Assembly: GCA_964432885.1 (NCBI GenBank)
Contig: CAYSPG010000026.1
Location: 1-52,950, forward strand
Source of the DNA: CAYSPG01 sp964432885
GTDB taxonomy: Bacteria > Bacteroidota > Bacteroidia > AKYH767-A > OLB10
Direction: 5' to 3'
Length of the DNA stretch: 52,950 nucleotides
Positions within the stretch are counted from its first letter, which is position 1. The number at the start of each line of letters is the position of its first letter. The position numbers and the translations under genes are program-made. The notes under the pieces are model-generated. The model saw only the letters and a list, made by a program, of their open reading frames with translations. It made no database searches and was not told where the DNA came from. This document shows positions 16,101 to 22,418 of this stretch, one piece after another.

Positions 16101-17857
16101 TTTTGCTGATTGGAAGAAGTTCCGTTTCCAAAGTTCCAACTCCATCCGCTAATAGCACCTGCAGGTGTAGAAGTGTTTGTAATGGTAGCAGCATTGCCTG
16201 CGCAGGATGCACTTACTGTAAACGATGCAACAGGAATAGGATAAATAGTAACCGGTTGCGTGATAGTGTCAACACAACCAAGATTCGTTGTAACAATTAA
16301 TGTTACGTTATAGGTTCCATCATTTGCATATTGATGACTAGGATTGTGTGTTGTTGAACTACTTCCATCTCCAAAATACCATTGCCATGACACTATTGTA
16401 CTTCCAGTAACGGTTGACTGGTCAGTAAACTGCACAGGATTGTTTATACACAAACTTGCTGCAGTAAATGCGGCTGTTGGTTCTGAGATATGATACACAG
16501 AAACAGTATCTGTTGATGAACAAGTGCCATCACTTACAGTAACCACATAGGTTCCAACACCAACTGTTTGTGTTGGATTTGTAAAACCATTGCTCCATAA
16601 ATAGGTGTATGGTGGTGTTCCTCCAGAAGCGGTTGCTGAAATGGTGGCAAGGTCATTACAGGTAATGTATTGGTCAGGCCCTGCGTTTACATCAATACCA
16701 ATTACCGTTATGCAATAAGAATAAATTTGACTTCCAAACATCGGACATGCATCATCATGTACCATTGCAGTAAAACAGTGAGGTGTAGAACTAATATCTG
16801 CATCGGTAGGTGTCCAACAAAATGTTCCGGTTGGATGAGGTGAGCCTGCTGTATTAAATGTAGCACCGGGAATTGATTGGTCCCACGAAACAAAAAGATT
16901 TTGACCTGCATCAACATCATTTGAAAAAATATTAAAACAATAGGGTTGGTTGGCACAGATGGTTGCGGTAAAAACATTGGTGCCGTTTATTCCGCTAAGA
17001 GTTGGCAGATTATTGTTGCAATTGATAACGGTAATCTGAATATCTCTTTCCACTGTTCCAATTAAAACTCCATTACGATATTCGCTAACAAGCACCGCCA
17101 TCACCGTAACCTGCAATGCCTGTGGTGTCATGCACATATCTCCTGTTGCGGTATTAAACTGCATTGCAGGAACTGAGTTGAGAGGATTGGATGCACTGTA
17201 AGGAGCAATGTAGTTTACATTGGTAACAGCATCCTGCATTGGAGTAATTAATGAATATACTAATGAGTCACCATCAGCATCATAAGCGCCATGGTTAAAA
17301 CAAAACTCCTGCCCCATGCAAATAAATGGTACAGGCTTGTTACTAAATGTGGGGGAAGAGTTACAAGGGCTTACTGTATTGTTTAGAGTAGCATAAATAA
17401 AAAAGGTACTTGCGCCAGGTGTGGTAATAGTATTGATAGCTGCATTACGACAGCATAAATTATAACTCATAAACCAATCTGTACACTGTGCAGGTAATGT
17501 TACAACACCTTCATATATCCATTCCTGTATTCCAGTAAACACACCCCCATTACAGGTGGAAACAGCACTTGGACAAAGTGGGGTAACCTCCTGCCCCGTG
17601 CCGGGAATAGGCTGTAAAGTTTTTGTTAAACTTAATCCACATGTTGCTGAACTGATGTCGATGGTAACCGATGTGGGGGCTGCAATTCCAATACAATCAC
17701 GGTAGAAAGAAAGTCGCAGTTTGTAATTATTGCCACCAAGGCACTCGTACGTTAAGTCAGCACCCATGCTGTGACTTGCTTTACTTTCTGAAAACGAAAA
17801 AAGCAATGCAGCAAGAGTAAAGGCCACCGTTAATTTAATGCGTAGTTTTTTAATCAT
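10109..17857 (-). CDS. Giant PKD/Ig-like adhesin with T9SS type B (CHU_C) tail
   Basis: A 2,582-residue secreted surface protein. Signal peptide at 1-27 (MIKKLRIKLTVAFTLAALLF and on, cut near SESKA). The N-terminal region (about 28-390) starts SHSMGADLTYECLGGNNYKL, as in many gliding-associated Bacteroidota surface proteins. The repeat region holds about 17 PKD domains (each ~82 residues, W-WNFGDG and NPSH-Y...G-Y-VTL motifs) and about nine SprB/Ig-like repeats (~70 residues, 'A-LxASGG--Y-WS' and 'TVTDANGC'), in blocks: PKD x3, Ig x4, PKD x3, Ig x5, PKD x11. The last ~88 residues are the gliding-motility-associated C-terminal domain (VPNAFTPNNDGDNEIFDIKG, then WDRWGELIYQ), the type B T9SS signal. 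Likely role: adhesion or surface motility. No T9SS machinery genes are in the window. Confidence 0.93.
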   Translation of the reverse strand: MIKKLRIKLTVAFTLAALLFSFSESKASHSMGADLTYECLGGNNYKLRLSFYRDCIGIAAPTSVTIDISSATCGLSLTKTLQPIPGTGQEVTPLCPSAVSTCNGGVFTGIQEWIYEGVVTLPAQCTDWFMSYNLCCRNAAINTITTPGASTFFIYATLNNTVSPCNSSPTFSNKPVPFICMGQEFCFNHGAYDADGDSLVYSLITPMQDAVTNVNYIAPYSASNPLNSVPAMQFNTATGDMCMTPQALQVTVMAVLVSEYRNGVLIGTVERDIQITVINCNNNLPTLSGINGTNVFTATICANQPYCFNIFSNDVDAGQNLFVSWDQSIPGATFNTAGSPHPTGTFCWTPTDADISSTPHCFTAMVHDDACPMFGSQIYSYCITVIGIDVNAGPDQYITCNDLATISATASGGTPPYTYLWSNGFTNPTQTVGVGTYVVTVSDGTCSSTDTVSVYHISEPTAAFTAASLCINNPVQFTDQSTVTGSTIVSWQWYFGDGSSSTTHNPSHQYANDGTYNVTLIVTTNLGCVDTITQPVTIYPIPVASFTVSASCAGNAATITNTSTPAGAISGWSWNFGNGTSSNQQNPTVVYPDSGTYTITLIAGDTLGCSDTVAQQITIAPAPVAAFTFTGLSACQGGSVSFNDNSSGNIISWNWNFGNGQTSTQQNPSTIFNTTGQFDVTLIVASANGCIDSITQTISISPPPVASAGVNQAVCQGSTATLTATGGVTYQWSTGQTGSTIQVNPTTATTYAVTVTDANGCTDQAQVTVTINPLPVVVVSPDQNICAGQSATITASGGVTYNWTPTGDVTASITVSPNASTTYSVTATNANGCSATAFVNVMVHPNPVLNIPSTFVCAGASATLNAGNAGSTYQWSTGATTPTINVTTAGTYTVTVTNSFGCSATQAVQVTQGGTISNNNTNVAFCQGGSAVLDAGNPGNTYQWSTGATSQTITVNAGGQYAVTITNALGCSATITTTVNVNALPVPQFTPHDVCINETVNFVDVSTVTNGTIAAWQWDFGDGNVSQQQNPVHTYTTAGAYNITLVVTSSAGCTASLVQSVSVWALPVPDFTFNNACTGTSVLFTNASVVSSGTISSYQWNFGDGTTATTQNPSHQYTLPGVYNVTLAIASNGGCVDSITHQVAVYALPVADFSSTTVCKGTATDFTDLSSVSGNNINYWHWDFGDATTSLQQNPSHTYSTSGNFTAQLIIQTAYGCSDTVSFPVNVLGLPTANAGADQTVCTGTSVTLSASGGLGYAWQPTGDTTASIQVSPPVTTTYTVVVTDVNGCTNSDSVRVSIKSLPNVNAGPDKSVCAGTSVSLVASGGGSYLWSPGGQTTQSISVSPTTTGNYTVVVTGANGCSATDSVKVTVNALPIAVAGPDQNICNGITTTLSASGGMSYNWLTTGDTTATIYVNPTANTNYIVQVTDVNGCQATDTIAVTVNPNPVVNLGNAFICTGSNTTLDAGNAGNLFSWTPNGETTQTILVSTAGTYGVTVTNANGCTGYAQAVVVVGGDSIIDNTTNLMACDGVLTTLDAGNPGATYAWSTGATTQTISVNTAGTYTVTITDPGGCTAVFASNVIFNPLPVVGFISQPSCLNAPIVFTNQTSISSGNIISYSWDFGDGTMSTAQNPSHQYAQTGNYNVTLQATSGNGCSSAVTLPVNINTVPQINFGSTTACYGDATQFTDLSTINPGSITNWNWNFGDGDTSTLQNPSHVYSVPGTYDVTLIGSSAFGCADSITLNITVHPRPQAAFAFTNVCFGEANDFTDASFIVNGVIDVYNWNFGDGTTSSQQNDTHTYAVAGTYNVTLSVISDMGCADTISFPVLVYPKPVAQFTPQNVCQYNAAVLNNLSSVSSGSITNSYWNFGDNTSSNDSVPSHLFAQAGTYPVSLIVTTDNGCIDTVVSNVVVYDVPQAQFYSQNVCQNSYLQFNDSSIIANGTINNWFWNFGNGITTTQQNPSQNFTVSGTLNISLIVTSDNGCVDTVTQGINVYPLPVADFTTADVCLGDPMTFTNQASVSGGGVFTCSWDFGDGDTSSIENPSHTYLNAGNFNVVLTATTNTGCISTTMHTVTVNDAPDARFSANNVCQNEITTFNDLSTAPNGIIVAWNWTFGDGTSSQSKNPVHVYNGAGVYPVRLTVTSNFGCDDFYDDTVRVYRLPEPQISVSAECAGSTISMIDASDTSLTGTIDWQWQFGDGNTGIGYNPTHIYTNAGTYTVVLSVTNANGCRSTDTTTVEVHPLPVADFTGGPGCEGSAIDFTNTSTISSGTITGYQWNFGDSTATSNATNPSHVFTTAGTYNVTLIATSDFGCVDSTTYQVVIHPTPVSHFNFDQAAGCGPLTINFTDSSYVSMGNVVSWNWQFGDGGSDTTQNPSHTYYASGVYNVSLTVTSDMGCENTDTIPNAITIYPTPVAAFTPEPRETNILNPVIHFDNQSEGATIYSWNFGDGHHGNDFEPTHAYGDTGWYHVELFVVNQYGCTDSASDNVHIIPIWTLYVPNAFTPNNDGDNEIFDIKGIGIIDYTLSIWDRWGELIYQGDNHGWNGSVKGSDVMAKKDVYVFTVHATDVFGAKHDKTGTVTLIR

Positions 17858-18220
17858 AGTACAGAGGTTTTATATTGTTTGGCAAGCTTTTTGTTTCACT
17901 GTGCGGACATTATTAATTATAGGCACAGATTCAAATTTAGGCTCAACCATGCAGGGTTTTACCTGTTAATGGCCATTTCAATCCAACTGTAAGGTTTTAG
18001 TTTTTTTGCTGATAAATTGCAGCCTAACTACGCAGTTGTTTTTAATCCGATAGCTGATTTCAAAGAAGTTACAGAAAAAACCTCTACTGCAATTTATTTG
18101 TAAGAAATATTGCTTTTAGCTACAAAAAAGAGGTTGTGTAGCTAAATATTGCTAAGTATTTGTTTTAGTTTACATTTTATCCCAACGGAATAACTGAGCA
18201 ATAAGGCGAATAGTTTTAAT
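17858..18220. other. Spacer upstream of the giant PKD gene
   Basis: No gene, RNA or long repeat is recognised. On the minus strand TAAATTTG (plus 17932-17939) fits the -7 consensus TAnnTTTG and could start the PKD transcript with a leader of about 70 bases, but no -33 TTG lies at the right distance. The idi gene ends at 18221 with no obvious terminator hairpin. Confidence 0.4.
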
Positions 18221-18721
18221 CTAAAAAACAAAACGGTTCATAATTTCTTTAAACCAAAAAGTAAAATTGGTTGGTGAAACTTTTATTTGCTGATTAATAT
18301 CATCAGGTGGTATCCACTTATAATTTTGTACTTCATCATTACACGGAAAAACAGGGCCATTATAAACACCAGTTAAAACATAATCAAGTTCATGTTCTGT
18401 AAGGTTGTTTTCAAGCTCCACCTTGTAAATAAATTTTCCTTTTACATTTAGGTCACAGCTAAATCCCATCTCTTCCTTTAATCGCTTTTGCGCAGCATTA
18501 ACTAATTCCTCTCCTTGTTGCGGATGGCTACAACAGGTGTTAGTCCACAACCCTGCCGAGTGGTATTTTGAAAGTGCACGCTGTTGCAAAAGCATTTCTC
18601 CTTTACTGTTAAAAACAAAAACTGAAAAAGCACGGTGAAGCATACCTTTTTGATGAGCTTCCATTTTTTCCATGGTGCCGATTTCAATATCGTTTGTGTC
18701 AACTAAAATAACTTGTGGCAT
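18221..18721 (-). CDS. idi: Isopentenyl-diphosphate delta-isomerase, type I
   Basis: Interconverts isopentenyl and dimethylallyl diphosphate in isoprenoid synthesis (quinones, lipid carrier, carotenoids). The 166 residues form the Nudix-type isomerase: LHRAFSVFVFNSKGEMLLQQ, then the active-site Cys in NTCCSHP, the Nudix-like helix EELVNAAQKRLKEEMG, the catalytic Glu region ENNLTEHELDYVL, and a C-terminal W-P/F-W-F pattern. The ATG at 18721 gives the normal N-terminus (MPQVILVDTND). It stands alone, with unrelated neighbours. Confidence 0.95.
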   Translation of the reverse strand: MPQVILVDTNDIEIGTMEKMEAHQKGMLHRAFSVFVFNSKGEMLLQQRALSKYHSAGLWTNTCCSHPQQGEELVNAAQKRLKEEMGFSCDLNVKGKFIYKVELENNLTEHELDYVLTGVYNGPVFPCNDEVQNYKWIPPDDINQQIKVSPTNFTFWFKEIMNRFVF

Positions 18722-18797
18722 AGTTCAATAAATCGAAATTTTATAAATCAATAAAATAAAAACAGGATATTAGATATAGAAGCAATTATCAATACTA

Positions 18798-20372
18798 TTA
18801 ATAAAAAACAATTTTGCCTGAGGAGAAGGCGTTAACCGAATAAATTTTAAAGGTATAAATGCCGCTTTTGAAACCCTTTCTCTCAAACTTAAATCGATTG
18901 CCTGAAAAAAAATTGGAATAAACCATTCTACCCGAAACGTCATACACCAAAATAGTATTTTGCTCAGCACAATTTCCATCAGATAAAAAATCAACATAAT
19001 CAGTAGCCGGCACAGGGCCCCAACTTATGACATTGTTCGGATTAGTATTGCTTACACCCACATTTACAGGAGGACAATATTCCGTTTTTGTTAGTACATA
19101 GTTACTAACTATAACATTTGATGTAACATCAACTGAAGTTATTGGAATGTTAACAAAGGGAAGCGCTAAGGTTGAATCAGTAATTATATTTGAATAGGTG
19201 TTTATTGGCAGTGAGCTGCTACTACAGGCGGAATTAAATAATGTATCCATGTTATTAATTACATATCCATAAGCAATAAACGCAGAGCGATATCCGAAAG
19301 TAACTAGCCCTTTTTGAGGATGATAATTTTGTGCCAGGATACTTACGTTATCATTTATAGGATGATCTTTAACATCAACCACATTGCCAGCACCATCTAT
19401 TGTTAATGAATACAATTGATTAGGGTTAGTGCTAAGCACATAACCCGATACCAAATACCTGTCATTACCCACCTCGCTTAAATCGTAAAAACTTAAATTG
19501 AAGTTTTGTAACGTTTCAAAGCCATAGTTCCATTGGGTATTTCCTAAGCTATCGGTTTTTACCAGCACGCTAGCACCATTAAAAGAATTACTTACAACCA
19601 TTAAAAAACCGTGATCCTGAGTTTCAATAATGCGATAAGGAGTAGCACTTAATCCTGGCATGGCTAATTGCTTTTCCCAAATAATATTTCCGGTGCTATC
19701 GGCTTTTACAATCAATGATGCGGTTGGCAATCCAGCATTGTATACAACTCTGGTTCCGGTAAAAACAAAATTACCGTCATACGAAACATCAAAATCACGT
19801 AACTCAATACGACTAAGGGTTCCATCGCTAAGATATTTTGCCCATAATAAGTTTCCATTAATATCACGTTTGCAAAAAAGCCCGCCATTAATTCCTCCAT
19901 AAGGAACACGCCCTACTCCGTACAAAAAGTTTCCAATTAAATATTCTTTATAAATGGTTACTATTAAGGAACCTGAAAAGGCTTTTGCCGAAATTAAATT
20001 ACCAGACATATCAACCTTAAGCGAAACTGTTGAACCATCAACGTAAGTATTAATGGAAAGCGTGGTATCCGGAAGAATAATTTGATTGGCAAAAAATCCT
20101 TTTGTTTCAAAGTTTGCCGGAACTTTTTTGTAAATTTTAGTCCATTTTACATCTCCATTTGGTGAAATGAATGAAAGAGTAGCTCCAGAGTCTTGCGCAG
20201 TTTTTAAACTGGCTTCGGTATAAAATCCTGAGTCAGCTGCTGCACGTATTATTGCATACCCATCACCATAAATGGCCAAAGGTGATGTAATATCATAATT
20301 GGCATGAAACAGTGTTTGAGAATATATAGCATTTGAAAGGCAAAGGAGAATGGGTAAAATTGTTTTAAGCAT
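18798..20372 (-). CDS. Secreted T9SS type A cargo protein with repeat propeller-like body
   Basis: 524 residues with a signal peptide (MLKTILPILLCLSNAIYSQ). The body repeats 'ADSTGNIIWEKQL', 'VKTDSLGNTQWNYGF' and 'IETQDHGFLMVVSNS' strands, as in proteins that report measured items along a beta-propeller-like chain; the same style is seen in the broken gene at 717-2228. Two cysteines lie in NSACSSSSLP and TKTEYCPP. The C-terminus is a type A-like sorting domain with slightly unusual text (NTILVYDVSGRMVYSNFFSG, then GFKSGIYTFKIY, FSSGKIVFY). Function is unknown; location is the cell surface or outside. Confidence 0.8.
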   Translation of the reverse strand: MLKTILPILLCLSNAIYSQTLFHANYDITSPLAIYGDGYAIIRAAADSGFYTEASLKTAQDSGATLSFISPNGDVKWTKIYKKVPANFETKGFFANQIILPDTTLSINTYVDGSTVSLKVDMSGNLISAKAFSGSLIVTIYKEYLIGNFLYGVGRVPYGGINGGLFCKRDINGNLLWAKYLSDGTLSRIELRDFDVSYDGNFVFTGTRVVYNAGLPTASLIVKADSTGNIIWEKQLAMPGLSATPYRIIETQDHGFLMVVSNSFNGASVLVKTDSLGNTQWNYGFETLQNFNLSFYDLSEVGNDRYLVSGYVLSTNPNQLYSLTIDGAGNVVDVKDHPINDNVSILAQNYHPQKGLVTFGYRSAFIAYGYVINNMDTLFNSACSSSSLPINTYSNIITDSTLALPFVNIPITSVDVTSNVIVSNYVLTKTEYCPPVNVGVSNTNPNNVISWGPVPATDYVDFLSDGNCAEQNTILVYDVSGRMVYSNFFSGNRFKFERKGFKSGIYTFKIYSVNAFSSGKIVFY

Positions 20373-20443
20373 GAGTTGACTTTAATTTTTATAAAAGTAT
20401 TGTAAAGAGGAATAAAAAAGAAGTGAAATAAAAAAAAAGCTTT

Positions 20444-22369
20444 TTATTTTTTTAAAATAAAAAATTCTGTACGTCTGTTTAACGATCTGCCATCACTGGC
20501 AGCATTTGATGCAATAGGTTTTGTTTGTCCAAATCCTTCGTGCGTAAGACGCCCTGGGGCTATACCCAAAGAAATTAAATACATATACACTGCTTTTGCC
20601 CTGTTTTTTGAAAGCAACAAATTGTTGGCAGGGTTGCCTTCGTTATCGGTGTGACCGTGTATGCCAACACGAATTGTAGGGTTTGCTTTTAAAAACTCGC
20701 TAAAATCTTTTATAACCTGTTTTGACATTTCGGTTAGCTCATACGAGTCGGACTCAAAAAGTATATCGTTAAGTTTATAAGACTGACCTTCTTTTACTTT
20801 CTTAATATCAAAATCAACCGTAACAGCTTTAGCGGAATCTTTTTTCTCAATGTATTTTGAAGTAAATGCATATCCGTCTTTTTTAACCGTGAGCAAATAA
20901 TCGTTGTTAAATAAAAGTACACCGGCAAATTTTCCTGTCAGCGTATCGTAATCAATTTGTGTTACTTGTTTGGAAGCAATGTTTTTGATTTCTATTTGCG
21001 CTGCACGCGGAATGTCATCATCATCACTGTCGTTTAGCTTGCCTTTAAATACAAAAGCCTGTGCAGGCTGTATTTTGTCATACAAATCAAAATAATAAAT
21101 ATCGTAACCGCTGGTGTTTATTTTATTACTGGCAAAGTAGCCCCGCTTGCCATCGGTGCTTACAAAAAAACCCACCTCATCATTTTCGGTGTTGATGGGA
21201 TAGCCAATGTTAACCGGCTTACCCCAATTACCATTGTCATCTGCTTTGCACACATAAATATCGTAGCCTCCCATGCCGGGCAATCCATCGCTGCTAAAAT
21301 AAAATGTGCGGCCATCTGGATGAATGAATGGAGATTTTTCGTTTTTCAAAGTGTTGATTCCATCGGTTAATGCTAATGGATTTGTCCAGTGACCATTTTT
21401 GCGTTCGGTTTTATAAATGTCGCTTGTTTGTGAAATGGAATCGCGGTAACTGGCAAAGTATAGTGTGCGGCCGTCAGGTGAAATGCTGGGTTGCGAATCC
21501 CACTGGCGCTTATCATTTACATTATCACCAATTGTTCGCGGCTCACTCCATCCGCTTAATCCAAAATCAGAAGTATAAATATCAAAATTACCTTTTACGT
21601 TTGATGTAAAAAACAAATGCTGATTGTCTATTGAAATACTTGCTCCACCTTCATTATTACTGTTTTGTTTGTTAAACGGAAAAGGCATTGGCTCACCTGT
21701 AGTCCACTTGTTGTTTTTAAATTCGCTTACCATAAATTTTTCAACGCTTGTTGGGGTAAGCATATCACGGCCTTTGAATTCGTACCTGCGGGTAAAAAAA
21801 CAAAGCTCATTATCAGCAGAAATTATTGGCAGGTATTCAGGGTCAGCTGTGCTAACATCTTTTAATACAAGTGGTTTAAACGGAACGGGATGTGTAAGCG
21901 CATGTGCACGAAACATTTTTTGTTCGGCATCATCATTTGCAATGGTGTCATTTCCATTAAACTCTAAAAAACTTTTGTAAAGCGGCACACACTCATCATA
22001 TTTTTTGGTGTCAAAATAATAAGTGGCAACCCTGTAATATGCTTTTTCGGCAGCATCGGGGCAGGCATTTATTAAACCGTTGTAAGCATACACCATTGTT
22101 TTAAATTCTTTTTTGCGATATGCAGCGTCACCCAAAAGCAAAAAAGGTTTAGCGTATAACGAATCCTCAGCTATAATTTCCTCTGCAAGTTCTTTGGCTT
22201 TATCGTAATTGTTTAATGATTTAAAAAGTTTTTCCACCTCAGCCACCTTTTTATCAAGTTCTTTATTTACTTTTTGAGGACAGAGCTTTAGGTTTTGTGA
22301 AAACGAAACGAGAGAAAGAAAAAAGAAAATGGCAAATAGTGAATAGTGATTAGTCAGTTGAGAGTTCAC
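20444..22369 (-). CDS. OmpA-family protein with TPR and PD40 propeller
   Basis: Envelope protein anchoring to peptidoglycan. After a signal peptide (NSQLTNHYSLFAIFFFLSLV and on to SFSQ) come TPR-like helices (about 30-130, e.g. LAEEIIAEDSLYAKPFLLLG), a PD40/WD40-like beta-propeller (about 170-430; SPDGRTLYFASYRD, HPDGRTFYFSSDG, STDGKRGYFASNK), a CarboxypepD_reg-like segment, and a C-terminal OmpA domain (LNDILFESDSYELTEMSKQV, GIHGHTDNEGNPANNLLLSK, GRSLNRRTEFFI). The open frame extends to an ATG at 22435 inside the AsmA-like gene, but that added N-terminus is translated dispersed repeat (22383-22418). GTG at 22369 gives a normal signal peptide and is preferred. It probably forms an operon with the AsmA-like gene. 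Confidence 0.88.
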   Translation of the reverse strand: MNSQLTNHYSLFAIFFFLSLVSFSQNLKLCPQKVNKELDKKVAEVEKLFKSLNNYDKAKELAEEIIAEDSLYAKPFLLLGDAAYRKKEFKTMVYAYNGLINACPDAAEKAYYRVATYYFDTKKYDECVPLYKSFLEFNGNDTIANDDAEQKMFRAHALTHPVPFKPLVLKDVSTADPEYLPIISADNELCFFTRRYEFKGRDMLTPTSVEKFMVSEFKNNKWTTGEPMPFPFNKQNSNNEGGASISIDNQHLFFTSNVKGNFDIYTSDFGLSGWSEPRTIGDNVNDKRQWDSQPSISPDGRTLYFASYRDSISQTSDIYKTERKNGHWTNPLALTDGINTLKNEKSPFIHPDGRTFYFSSDGLPGMGGYDIYVCKADDNGNWGKPVNIGYPINTENDEVGFFVSTDGKRGYFASNKINTSGYDIYYFDLYDKIQPAQAFVFKGKLNDSDDDDIPRAAQIEIKNIASKQVTQIDYDTLTGKFAGVLLFNNDYLLTVKKDGYAFTSKYIEKKDSAKAVTVDFDIKKVKEGQSYKLNDILFESDSYELTEMSKQVIKDFSEFLKANPTIRVGIHGHTDNEGNPANNLLLSKNRAKAVYMYLISLGIAPGRLTHEGFGQTKPIASNAASDGRSLNRRTEFFILKK

Positions 22370-22418
22370 TCGTTTACTCACACAAAATCGTAAATCGTAC
22401 ATCCTAATTCGTAAATTA
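22335..22418. repeat. Dispersed word repeats between the AsmA-like and OmpA-like genes
   Basis: Two word types lie here: an 'aaatagtgaatagtgattag' run (22335-22360) and an ATCGTAA run (22383-22418, aaaatcgtaaatcgtacatc then ctaattcgtaaatt), akin to the 33-bp repeats at 2312 and 6507. They cover the start region of the OmpA-like gene and the stop of the AsmA-like gene. Confidence 0.55.

Noticed and set aside
10951..17857. Regular spacing of similar DNA segments that could suggest a CRISPR array
   Set aside because: The periodicity (~210-250 bp) is that of PKD/Ig-domain codons in one open frame; there are no short identical repeats with unique spacers.
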